Positions 56,431 to 64,000 of a DNA stretch of 64,000 nt are shown in pieces. Origin of the DNA: Pseudomonas sp. ML96 (GTDB lineage Bacteria; Pseudomonadota; Gammaproteobacteria; Pseudomonadales; Pseudomonadaceae). The stretch is from assembly GCF_000761545.1 (NCBI RefSeq), contig NZ_JPMY01000009.1, positions 124,001 through 188,000 of the forward strand, written 5' to 3'. The notes under the pieces were generated by a model. It ran no database searches and was not told the DNA's origin. It saw nothing but the letters and a program-made list of their open reading frames with translations. The number at the start of each line of letters is the position of its first letter. Position 1 is the stretch's first letter. A program made the translations under genes and the position numbers.

Positions 56431-59331
56431 TCAGCTCAGACCCAGCTCGCGCCACAGGCGCATCACGCTGCGCCGTTCGGCGGCGAACTGGTCGCCGGCG
56501 ACCTTGCCCGGTTGTTTCTGCAACGCCTGCCGGTGGGCGGCGGAGCGATAGGCCTTGTAGGCCTCCTGCAGCAGTTCGACGTCGGCGGCGGGCATCAATC
56601 CCACGTCGCGCAGGCCGTCGAGAATGCGGATGTTGTCGGTGTAGCGATGCAGCTCGGGATGCTGCCGCGACCACGCCAGGGCCGCGTATTGCACCATAAA
56701 TTCAATATCGACGATACCTCCGGCGTCCTGCTTCAGATCGAAGGAAGTCGCGGCCTCGAAGGCATTTTCCGCGGTGCCGGCGGCGGTTTCCTTGCTGCCC
56801 AGATTGTCGCGCATCTTCGCCCGCATCTCGCTGACTTCGGCCTGCAGCTGCGGCAGGTCGCGCGGGCGTTCGAGGATCGCCGCACGCACCCGTTCGAAGG
56901 CGCCGGTCACCCGCGCGCAGCCCACCAGCACGCGGGCGCGCACCAAGGCCTGATGCTCCCAGGTCCAGGCCTCGCTCTCCTGGTAGCGCTGGAAGGCAGA
57001 CAGCGAACTGACCAGCAGACCCGCCGCTCCCGAGGGCCTCAGGCGCATATCCACTTCATAGAGCTGTCCGGAGGTAGTCTGGGTAGTCAGCAGGTGGATG
57101 ATGCGCTGGCCCAGGCGGGCGAAGAACTGCGCGCCGTCGATGGGCTTGGCGCCATCTGTCTCGGCCTGCGAGTCGCCGTCATGGATGAACACCAGATCGA
57201 GGTCCGAGCCATGGCCGAACTCCAGGCCGCCGACCTTGCCGTAGCCGACGATGACGAAGTCCGGATCGCACAGGCTGCCGTCGGCGCGCCGTGGATTGCC
57301 GTATTTGGCCACGGTCTGGCGCCAGGCCAGGGCCAGCACCTGGTCGAGGATCGCCTCGGCCAGCCAGGTCAGGTAGTCCGAAACCTTCATCAGCGGCAGG
57401 GTGCCGGCGATTTCCGAGGCGGCCACACGCAGGCCGTGGGCCAGCTTGAAGTGGCGTAGCGCCTCCATCTGCTGCTCCAGATCGTCCTCGGGAATCCGCG
57501 TCAGGCGCTCGCGCAGCTCGGCCGCCAGCTCCGGTGCCAGCGGCGGGCTGAACAGGCGGCCCTCGTTGAGCAGCTCGTCGAGCAGCAGCGGGAAGCGGGT
57601 GATCTGTTCAGCGATCCACGGGCTGGCCGCGCACAGGGTGATCAGGCGCAGCAGGGCCCCGGGGTTCTCGGTGAGCAGCACCAGGTAGGCCGAACGCCGC
57701 GCCACCGCCTCCACCAACGGCAACACCCGCTCCAGCACCAGGTCGGGATTGTCATGCTCGACCGCCTGCGCCAGCAGGCGCGGAATGAAGGCGTCCAGAC
57801 GCTCGCGTCCAAGGCGCTGCATGGTGCGTACCTGAGTGCCGTTCTTCAGATCGATCAGGCGCTTGAGCGCGGCCGCCGGCTCGGCGAATCCGGCCTCGGC
57901 CAGCTGGCGGCCGGCCATCTCCTCGTCCAGCGCCTCTTCCCACAACGGCAGCCATTCGCCGCCGATGCAGGTATCGACCTCGCCGTCTTCCTCGTCCGGG
58001 TCGGCGATGACCTGGCGGAAGTGCCACTCGATACGCCCGCGCCAGTACATCAAGCGCTCATGGAAGGCGGCCCAGTCGGCAAAGCCCATGATGCAGGCCA
58101 CGCGCGCGCGGTCGGTGTCGTTGTCCGGCAGCATCTGCGTCTGGCGGTCGGCGATGGCCTGCAGGGCGTGTTCGGTGTAGCGCAGGAATTCGTAGCCTTC
58201 CTTCATCTCGGCGATGATCGGCGGCGGCAGGTAGCCCTGCCCCTCCAGGGTATCGAGCACCTTGAGCAGCGGCCGCTGCTGCAGGCTGAGATCGCGACCG
58301 CCGTGGATCAGCTGGAAGGCCTGGGCGATGAACTCCACCTCGCGGATGCCGCCGGAGCCGAGCTTGACGTTGTCGGTCATGCCCTTGCGCCGCACTTCCT
58401 GCTGGATCAGCTGCTTCATGGCGCGCAGCGCCTCGATGGCGGAAAAGTCCAGGTAGCGCCGGTAGACGAAGGGCCGCAGCATCTCCAGCAATTGCTTGCC
58501 GGCTGCCTGATCGCCGCCGACCACGCGCGCCTTGATCATCGCGTAGCGCTCCCAGTCGCGCCCCTGGTCCTGGTAGTACTGCTCCAGGGCGTTGAAGCTG
58601 AGCACCAGCGCGCCGGCAGAGCCATAGGGGCGCAGACGCATATCGACGCGGAACACGAAGCCGTCGACGGTGATGGCGTCCAGCGCCTTGATCAGGCGCT
58701 GGCCCAGGCGGGTGAAGAACTCCTGGTTATCCAGCGCGCGCTTCACGCCCTCGGTCTCGCCGCCTTCCGGGTAGCCGAAGATCAGGTCGATGTCCGAGGA
58801 CAGGTTGAGCTCGAAGGCGCCGAGCTTGCCCATGCCGAGGATGACCAGGTGCTGCGCTTCGCCGCTGTTGCGCCCGATCGGCGTGCCGAACTGCGTGCAG
58901 TGACGCGGGTAAAGCCATTGGTAGGCGCCATCGATGCAGGCATCGGCCAGGTCGGAAAGATCGCGGCAGGTCTCGGCCAGGTCGGCCTGGCGGGTCAGGT
59001 CGCGCCAGATGATGCGCACCTGCTGACGGTTGCGGAAACGCCGCAGACGGCGGCCCAGTTCGTCCTCGTCGGCGCAGTCCTGCAGCAGCTCCAGCAGTTG
59101 GCCGCGCAGCTCACCGGCGGCGAAGCGCCGCTCCAGCTCGCCACTGTCGGCAAGCGTTTCCAGCAGGGCCGGATCGCGCACGAGCTGCTCGTAGACGAAG
59201 TCGCTGAGGGTGCAGAGCCTGCTCAGCGCCTCGCCGCGAGGCTGTGGCCAGCCCGCCGGTAGCAGCGGCCGAGCGCGTTCGGAGAGGGAATGCAGGACAT
59301 CAGGAAGGGCAGCCAGTACGGGCAAACTCAT
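56431..59331 (-). CDS. glnE: Bifunctional glutamine synthetase adenylyltransferase/adenylyl-removing enzyme
   Basis: GlnE switches glutamine synthetase off and on by adding or removing AMP, in response to PII and glutamine. The 966-residue protein has two nucleotidyltransferase domains joined by a helical region. The N-terminal (de-adenylylating) one has SSDIDLIFGYPEG near residue 180, and the C-terminal (adenylylating) one has GSDLDLVFIHDGD near residue 705. It is divergent from aceE across 240 bases and precedes ilvE. Confidence 0.96.
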   Translation of the reverse strand: MSLPVLAALPDVLHSLSERARPLLPAGWPQPRGEALSRLCTLSDFVYEQLVRDPALLETLADSGELERRFAAGELRGQLLELLQDCADEDELGRRLRRFRNRQQVRIIWRDLTRQADLAETCRDLSDLADACIDGAYQWLYPRHCTQFGTPIGRNSGEAQHLVILGMGKLGAFELNLSSDIDLIFGYPEGGETEGVKRALDNQEFFTRLGQRLIKALDAITVDGFVFRVDMRLRPYGSAGALVLSFNALEQYYQDQGRDWERYAMIKARVVGGDQAAGKQLLEMLRPFVYRRYLDFSAIEALRAMKQLIQQEVRRKGMTDNVKLGSGGIREVEFIAQAFQLIHGGRDLSLQQRPLLKVLDTLEGQGYLPPPIIAEMKEGYEFLRYTEHALQAIADRQTQMLPDNDTDRARVACIMGFADWAAFHERLMYWRGRIEWHFRQVIADPDEEDGEVDTCIGGEWLPLWEEALDEEMAGRQLAEAGFAEPAAALKRLIDLKNGTQVRTMQRLGRERLDAFIPRLLAQAVEHDNPDLVLERVLPLVEAVARRSAYLVLLTENPGALLRLITLCAASPWIAEQITRFPLLLDELLNEGRLFSPPLAPELAAELRERLTRIPEDDLEQQMEALRHFKLAHGLRVAASEIAGTLPLMKVSDYLTWLAEAILDQVLALAWRQTVAKYGNPRRADGSLCDPDFVIVGYGKVGGLEFGHGSDLDLVFIHDGDSQAETDGAKPIDGAQFFARLGQRIIHLLTTQTTSGQLYEVDMRLRPSGAAGLLVSSLSAFQRYQESEAWTWEHQALVRARVLVGCARVTGAFERVRAAILERPRDLPQLQAEVSEMRAKMRDNLGSKETAAGTAENAFEAATSFDLKQDAGGIVDIEFMVQYAALAWSRQHPELHRYTDNIRILDGLRDVGLMPAADVELLQEAYKAYRSAAHRQALQKQPGKVAGDQFAAERRSVMRLWRELGLS

Positions 59332-59396
59332 GGTCTATCCTTGGGGACGGGCGGCTCGCCCTAGCTCCTAAGGCGCCCCTGCCCTCGCCGAAAATT

Positions 59397-59409
59397 GTAG
59401 TTTTACTAC
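59397..59409. promoter_or_regulatory. Palindromic operator-like site 1 upstream of aceE
   Basis: GTAGTTTTACTAC is a perfect palindrome of GTAGT/ACTAC with a 3-base centre, the form of a GntR/FadR-family operator. It is preceded by TT, giving half of the fuller TTGTAGTNNNACTACAA. Its centre is 52 bases from that of site 2. A PdhR-type regulator is a plausible reader, by inference from the target gene. Confidence 0.6.
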
Positions 59410-59448
59410 TAAAGATTGTGCCCTGGACTCCACAGACGCCATCGAAAT

Positions 59449-59461
59449 GTAGTAAAACTAC
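59449..59461. promoter_or_regulatory. Palindromic operator-like site 2 upstream of aceE
   Basis: GTAGTAAAACTAC is the reverse complement of site 1 and is followed by AA. The two sites make a 15-base perfect inverted repeat (59395-59409 with 59449-59463). It lies about 110 bases upstream of the aceE start. Confidence 0.6.
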
Positions 59462-59571
59462 AAAAGCGACCACGAGCATATTGGTCGACCACGACTTCAC
59501 GTAGCCCGCCCAAAACGCGTGCACGAGCCCAGGCCTCTGATTCTGGAAGCCTTTCCGCCATGGAGCAAGCC

Positions 59572-62217
59572 ATGCAAGACCTCGATCCCGTCGAAACCCA
59601 GGAGTGGCTGGAAGCCCTCGAATCCGTTCTCGACAAAGAAGGTGAAGACCGCGCCCACTACCTGCTGACCCGCATGGGCGAACTGGCGACCCGCAGCGGC
59701 ACCCAGCTGCCGTACGCGATCACCACGCCTTATCGCAACAGCATTCCGGTCGGCCACGAGGCTCGCATGCCGGGCGACCTGTTCATGGAGCGCCGCATCC
59801 GCTCGCTGGTGCGCTGGAACGCGCTGGCCATGGTGATGCGCACCAATCTGCAGGACCCGGACCTGGGCGGTCACATCTCCAGCTTCGCTTCCTCGGCGAC
59901 CCTGTACGACATCGGCTTCAACTACTTCTTCCAGGCCCCGACCGAAGAACACGGCGGCGACCTGATCTTCTATCAGGGCCACGCCAGCCCTGGCATCTAC
60001 GCCCGCGCCTTCCTCGAGGGTCGCATCAGCGAAGATCAGATGAACAACTTCCGTCGCGAAGTCGACGGCAAGGGCCTGTCCTCCTACCCGCACCCGTGGC
60101 TGATGCCGGACTTCTGGCAGTTCCCCACCGTGTCCATGGGTCTGGGCCCGATCCAGGCGATCTACCAGGCGCGCTTCATGAAGTACCTGGAAAGCCGCGG
60201 CTACATTCCCGCCGGCAAGCAGAAGGTCTGGTGCTTCATGGGCGACGGCGAGTGCGACGAGCCGGAATCCCTGGGCGCCATCTCCCTGGCCGGCCGCGAG
60301 AAGCTGGACAACCTGATCTTCGTGATCAACTGCAACCTGCAACGCCTGGACGGCCCGGTACGCGGCAACGGCAAGATCATCCAGGAACTGGAAGGCGTGT
60401 TCCGTGGCGCCGAGTGGAACGTCAACAAGGTGGTCTGGGGCCGCTTCTGGGACCCGCTGCTGGCCAAGGACACCGACGGCCTGCTGCAGCGCCGCATGGA
60501 CGAAGTGATCGACGGCGAGTACCAGAACTACAAGGCCAAGGACGGGGCCTACGTGCGTGAGCACTTCTTCAACAGCCCCGAGCTGAAGGAGATGGTCAAG
60601 GACCTCTCCGACCAGGAGATCTGGAACCTCAACCGCGGCGGCCACGACCCCTACAAGATGTATGCGGCCTACCACCAGGCGGTCAACCACAAGGGCCAGC
60701 CGACCGTGGTCCTGGCCAAGACCATCAAGGGCTACGGCACCGGTGCTGGCGAGGCGAAGAACACCGCGCACAACACCAAGAAAGTCGATATCGACAGCCT
60801 GAAGAAATTCCGCGACCGCTTCGACATCCCGGTCAAGGACGACGAGCTGGAGAACCTGCCGTTCGTGCAGGCCGAGCCGGGCAGCCCGGAGTACAAATAC
60901 CTGCACGAGCGTCGCGCCGCCCTCGGTGGTTTCGTGCCGCAACGCCGCGCGCAGAGCTTCAGCATTCCGACCCCGCCGCTGGAAACCCTCAAGGCCATCC
61001 TCGACGGCACCGGCGACCGCGACATCTCTACCACCATGGCCTTCGTGCGCATCCTCTCGCAGCTGGTCAAGGACAAGGACCTGGGCGCGCGCATCGTGCC
61101 CATCGTGCCGGACGAGGCGCGTACCTTCGGCATGGAAGGCATGTTCCGCCAGCTCGGCATCTACTCCTCGGTCGGCCAGCTCTACGAGCCGGTGGATAAG
61201 GACCAGGTGATGTTCTACCGCGAGGACAAGAAGGGCCAGATCCTCGAGGAAGGCATCAACGAGGCCGGCGCCATGTCCAGCTGGATCGCCGCCGGTACCT
61301 CGTACTCCACACACAACCAGCCGATGCTGCCGTTCTACATCTTCTACTCGATGTTCGGCTTCCAGCGTATCGGCGACCTGGCCTGGGCCGCCGGCGACAG
61401 CCGTGCCCGTGGCTTCCTGATCGGCGGCACCGCCGGCCGCACCACGCTGAACGGCGAAGGCCTACAGCACGAGGACGGCCACAGCCACATCATGGCCGCG
61501 ACCATCCCCAACTGCCGCACCTACGATCCGACCTACGGCTACGAGCTGGCGGTGATCATCCGTCACGGCATCAAGGAGATGATCGAGCAGCAGCAGAACG
61601 TCTTCTACTACATCACCGTGATGAACGAGTCCTACCAGCAACCGGCCCTGCCGGCCGGTACCGAGGACGGCATCATCAAGGGCATGTACCTGCTCGAAGA
61701 GGACAAGAAGGAAGCCGCACACCACGTGCAGCTGCTGGGTTCGGGCACCATCCTGCGCGAAGTGCGCGAGGCGGCGAAGATCCTGCGTGACGAGTTCAAC
61801 ATCGGCTCGGACGTGTGGAGCGTCACCAGCTTCAACGAACTGCGCCGCGACGGCCTGGCCGTGGAGCGCTGGAACCGTCTGCACCCGGGGCAGAAGCCCA
61901 AGCAGGCGTTCATCCAGGAATGCCTGGGCGGGCGCAAAGGCCCGGTGGTCGCCTCGACCGACTACATGAAGCTGTTCGCCGAGCAGGTGCGCCAGTGGGT
62001 GCCCAGCAAGGAATACAAGGTGCTCGGTACTGACGGCTTCGGCCGCAGCGACACCCGCAAGAAACTGCGCCACTTCTTCGAGGTGGACCGTTACTGGGTG
62101 GTCCTGGCTGCGCTGGAAGCGCTGGTCGACCGTGGCGAGATCGAAGCCAAGGTGCTGGCCGACGCCATCGCCAAGTTCGGCATCGACCCTGAAAAAGCCA
62201 ACCCCCTGGACTGCTGA
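59572..62217 (+). CDS. aceE: Pyruvate dehydrogenase E1 component AceE
   Basis: AceE is the homodimeric thiamine-diphosphate E1 that decarboxylates pyruvate and passes the acetyl group to the E2 lipoyl arms. I start it at the ATG at 59572 (881 residues, MQDLDPVETQEWLEALESVL), since GGAG lies 6 bases upstream; the ATG at 59560 is less well placed. The ThDP motif runs from GDGECDEPE to NCN (about residues 224-252). It is followed by aceF after 11 bases. Two palindromes lie in the 240-base region upstream. Confidence 0.97.
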   Translation: MQDLDPVETQEWLEALESVLDKEGEDRAHYLLTRMGELATRSGTQLPYAITTPYRNSIPVGHEARMPGDLFMERRIRSLVRWNALAMVMRTNLQDPDLGGHISSFASSATLYDIGFNYFFQAPTEEHGGDLIFYQGHASPGIYARAFLEGRISEDQMNNFRREVDGKGLSSYPHPWLMPDFWQFPTVSMGLGPIQAIYQARFMKYLESRGYIPAGKQKVWCFMGDGECDEPESLGAISLAGREKLDNLIFVINCNLQRLDGPVRGNGKIIQELEGVFRGAEWNVNKVVWGRFWDPLLAKDTDGLLQRRMDEVIDGEYQNYKAKDGAYVREHFFNSPELKEMVKDLSDQEIWNLNRGGHDPYKMYAAYHQAVNHKGQPTVVLAKTIKGYGTGAGEAKNTAHNTKKVDIDSLKKFRDRFDIPVKDDELENLPFVQAEPGSPEYKYLHERRAALGGFVPQRRAQSFSIPTPPLETLKAILDGTGDRDISTTMAFVRILSQLVKDKDLGARIVPIVPDEARTFGMEGMFRQLGIYSSVGQLYEPVDKDQVMFYREDKKGQILEEGINEAGAMSSWIAAGTSYSTHNQPMLPFYIFYSMFGFQRIGDLAWAAGDSRARGFLIGGTAGRTTLNGEGLQHEDGHSHIMAATIPNCRTYDPTYGYELAVIIRHGIKEMIEQQQNVFYYITVMNESYQQPALPAGTEDGIIKGMYLLEEDKKEAAHHVQLLGSGTILREVREAAKILRDEFNIGSDVWSVTSFNELRRDGLAVERWNRLHPGQKPKQAFIQECLGGRKGPVVASTDYMKLFAEQVRQWVPSKEYKVLGTDGFGRSDTRKKLRHFFEVDRYWVVLAALEALVDRGEIEAKVLADAIAKFGIDPEKANPLDC

Positions 62218-62228
62218 GGAGACGCACT

Positions 62229-63893
62229 GTGAGCGAGTTGATTCGCGTACCCGATATCGGCGGCGAAGGTGAAGTGATCGAGCTGCTGGTCAAGGTCGGT
62301 GATCGCATCGAAGCCGACCAGAGCGTGCTGACCCTGGAATCCGACAAGGCCTCCATGGAGGTCCCCTCGCCCAAGGCCGGGGTGATCAAGAGCCTGAAAG
62401 TCAAGCTGGGCGACAAGCTGAAGACCGGCGACGAACTGCTGGAGCTGGAGGTCGAGGGCGCCGCCCCGGCCGCAGAACCCGCAGCCGCCCCGGCTGCCGC
62501 CGAAGCGCCCAAGGCCGCCGAACCGGCCCCTGCGCCTGCTGCAGCCCCTGCAGCGGCTCCGGCCGCCGCCAGCGTGCAGGACGTGCATGTGCCGGACATC
62601 GGCACCAGCGGCAAGGTCAAGGTCATCGAAGTCATGGTCAAGGCCGGCGACAGCATCGAGGCTGATCAATCGCTGATCACCCTGGAGTCGGACAAGGCCA
62701 GCATGGAGATCCCCTCGCCGGCCGCCGGCGTGGTCGAGGAAGTGCTGGTCAAGCTGGACGCCGAAGTCGGCACCGGCGACCTGATCCTAAAACTCAAGGT
62801 CGCTGGCGCAGCACCCGCTGCCGCTCCGGCACCTGCCGCCGCAGCTCCCGCCCCGGCAGCCGCTGCGTCCGTGCACAGCACCCCGCCGGGCGCCGCCCCT
62901 GCGGTGGCCGCCGAGGTTGGCGCCATCGCCGCGCTGTCCGCCGCAGCTGCAGCGGTCGCCGCGCCGGTGCGTGATGGCAGCAAGGTCCACGCCGGTCCTG
63001 CCGTGCGCATGACCGCCCGCGAGTTCGGCGTCGACCTGGCCGCCGTGCCGGGCACCGGCCCGAAGGGCCGCATCCTCAAGGAAGACGTGCAGAACTACGT
63101 CAAGGCCATGCTGCAACAGGCCAAGAACGCTCCCGCCGCTGGCGCGACCGGCGGCGCCGGCATCCCGCCGGTCCCGGCCGTGGACTTCAGCAAGTTCGGC
63201 GAAGTGGAAGAAGTGGCGATGACCCGCCTGATGCAGGTCGGCGCCGCCAACCTGCACCGCAGCTGGCTCAACGTACCGCACGTGACCCAGTTCGACAGCG
63301 CCGACATCACCGAGCTGGAGGCCTTCCGCGTGGCGCAGAAGGCGGTGGCGGAGAAGGCCGGCGTCAAGCTGACCGTGCTGCCGCTGCTGCTCAAGGCCTG
63401 TGCCCACCTGCTCAAGGAGCTGCCGGACTTCAACAGTTCGCTGGCGCCGAGCGGCAAGGCGCTGATCCGCAAGAAGTACGTGCACATCGGCTTCGCCGTC
63501 GATACCCCGGATGGCCTGCTGGTCCCGGTGATCCGCGACGTCGACCAGAAGAGCCTGCTGCAACTGGCCGCCGAGGCCGCCGAACTGGCGGAGAAGGCGC
63601 GCACCAAGAAGCTCTCGGCCGACGCCATGCAGGGCGCCTGCTTCACCATCTCCAGCCTCGGCCACATTGGCGGTACCGGCTTCACGCCGATCGTCAACGC
63701 GCCGGAAGTGGCGATCCTCGGCGTGTCCAAGGCGACCATGCAGCCGGTGTGGGATGGCAAGGCGTTCCAGCCCAAGCTGATGCTGCCGCTATCGCTGTCC
63801 TACGACCACCGGGTGATCAACGGCGCTGCCGCCGCGCGCTTCACCAAGCGCCTGGGCGACGTGCTGGCGGATATCCGCACCCTGCTGCTGTAA
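62229..63893 (+). CDS. aceF: Dihydrolipoamide acetyltransferase (pyruvate dehydrogenase E2) AceF
   Basis: AceF forms the E2 core and moves acetyl groups to CoA. The 554-residue protein starts with GTG. It has two lipoyl domains, each with a lipoylated lysine in LESDKASME (about residues 41 and 158), separated by Ala/Pro-rich linkers. The E1/E3-binding domain follows (AGPAVRMTAREFGVDLAAVPGTG, about 258-295), then the catalytic domain (about 320-554). The active-site motif is DHRVINGA, with Asn where many E2s have Asp, as in the Azotobacter vinelandii enzyme. E3 (lpd) is not in the window. Confidence 0.97.
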   Translation: MSELIRVPDIGGEGEVIELLVKVGDRIEADQSVLTLESDKASMEVPSPKAGVIKSLKVKLGDKLKTGDELLELEVEGAAPAAEPAAAPAAAEAPKAAEPAPAPAAAPAAAPAAASVQDVHVPDIGTSGKVKVIEVMVKAGDSIEADQSLITLESDKASMEIPSPAAGVVEEVLVKLDAEVGTGDLILKLKVAGAAPAAAPAPAAAAPAPAAAASVHSTPPGAAPAVAAEVGAIAALSAAAAAVAAPVRDGSKVHAGPAVRMTAREFGVDLAAVPGTGPKGRILKEDVQNYVKAMLQQAKNAPAAGATGGAGIPPVPAVDFSKFGEVEEVAMTRLMQVGAANLHRSWLNVPHVTQFDSADITELEAFRVAQKAVAEKAGVKLTVLPLLLKACAHLLKELPDFNSSLAPSGKALIRKKYVHIGFAVDTPDGLLVPVIRDVDQKSLLQLAAEAAELAEKARTKKLSADAMQGACFTISSLGHIGGTGFTPIVNAPEVAILGVSKATMQPVWDGKAFQPKLMLPLSLSYDHRVINGAAAARFTKRLGDVLADIRTLLL

Positions 63894-63935
63894 CGCATCA
63901 CGCTGTGCTTTGAGGCATCGACGCCTCACTCCTCG

Positions 63936-63962
63936 GCCCCGCCAATCTGGCGGGGCTTTTTT
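63936..63962 (+). terminator. Rho-independent terminator of aceEF
   Basis: GCCCCGCC (63936-63943) pairs with GGCGGGGC (63949-63956) around a 5-base loop and is followed by six T. A smaller hairpin, TGAGGC with GCCTCA (63911-63928), lies between it and the aceF stop. Confidence 0.9.
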
Positions 63963-64000
63963 ATGCGCTGGGATCGGCGATTACTGACTTTCAGTCAAAT

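Noticed and set aside
59497..61314. 605-codon open frame on the minus strand
   Set aside because: It is the shadow of aceE; the real gene has complete ThDP motifs in the other direction.
62460..62570. Ala/Pro-rich repeats in aceF that look like a tandem repeat
   Set aside because: They are the flexible linkers between lipoyl domains normal for E2 proteins.

Overview
The window is high-G+C, gene-dense chromosomal DNA from a gammaproteobacterium of the Pseudomonas group. I base this on gene order recognised from memory of Pseudomonas aeruginosa, not on a search. Three blocks match: purA-hisZ-hflC-hflK-hflX-hfq-miaA-mutL-amiB-tsaE, then motAB to fimX-serB, then waaA to the LPS core cluster, ilvE, glnE and aceEF. 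Fifty-three protein genes fill almost all of the sequence. I found no RNA gene, insertion sequence, prophage or CRISPR array, and no gene-free stretch longer than 300 bases.

Layout. (1) 33-3136: fdhD and a YdeP-type molybdopterin oxidoreductase, convergent with purA across a two-way terminator. (2) 3197-16118, minus strand: a long operon-like series running from nnrE/nnrD and tsaE through amiB, mutL, miaA, hfq, hflX, hflK and hflC to a small membrane protein, hisZ and purA. It combines metabolite repair, tRNA modification, wall hydrolysis, mismatch repair, RNA chaperoning and control of membrane proteolysis. (3) 16183-21715: queG, orn, a membrane-anchored methyltransferase, rsgA and the flagellar stator pair motA-motB, with a sigma-28-like promoter ahead of motA. 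(4) 21835-30514: an HDOD protein, the sulfurtransferase rhdA, psd, a PilZ-containing protein, the twitching regulator fimX and serB. (5) 30661-38393: a membrane signalling-like protein, a small membrane hydrolase, waaA, a LysR regulator divergent from an SMR transporter, an FAD oxidoreductase, an aldo/keto reductase and an uncharacterised protein. (6) 38433-55317: the LPS core and export locus. It holds hldE, msbA, a WaaL-type ligase with a small kinase, three glycosyltransferases, a carbamoyltransferase, a tandem kinase, wapQ-, wapP- and waaP-like kinases, waaG, waaC and waaF. (7) 55469-63893: ilvE, glnE and the divergent aceE-aceF operon.

How the genes work together. Most of region 6 builds and exports one product. 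HldE makes the ADP-heptose precursor, WaaA adds Kdo, and WaaF/WaaC add heptoses. The WaaP-family kinases phosphorylate the heptoses, and the carbamoyltransferase probably carbamoylates a heptose. WaaG and the other glycosyltransferases extend the core, MsbA flips the core-lipid A, and the WaaL-type protein attaches O antigen. Several genes overlap by 1-10 bases, which suggests translational coupling. AceE and AceF are E1 and E2 of pyruvate dehydrogenase.

The window is mainly conserved core genome, and I did not find a clearly new multi-gene system. The best leads are a pair of in-phase palindromes upstream of aceE, a probable degenerate cyclase-like domain in the membrane protein at 30661-32223, the kinase-rich LPS block with one fused double kinase, a Nudix-like motif in the unknown protein at 37455-38393, and the compositionally different ligase/kinase pair at 41826-43672.
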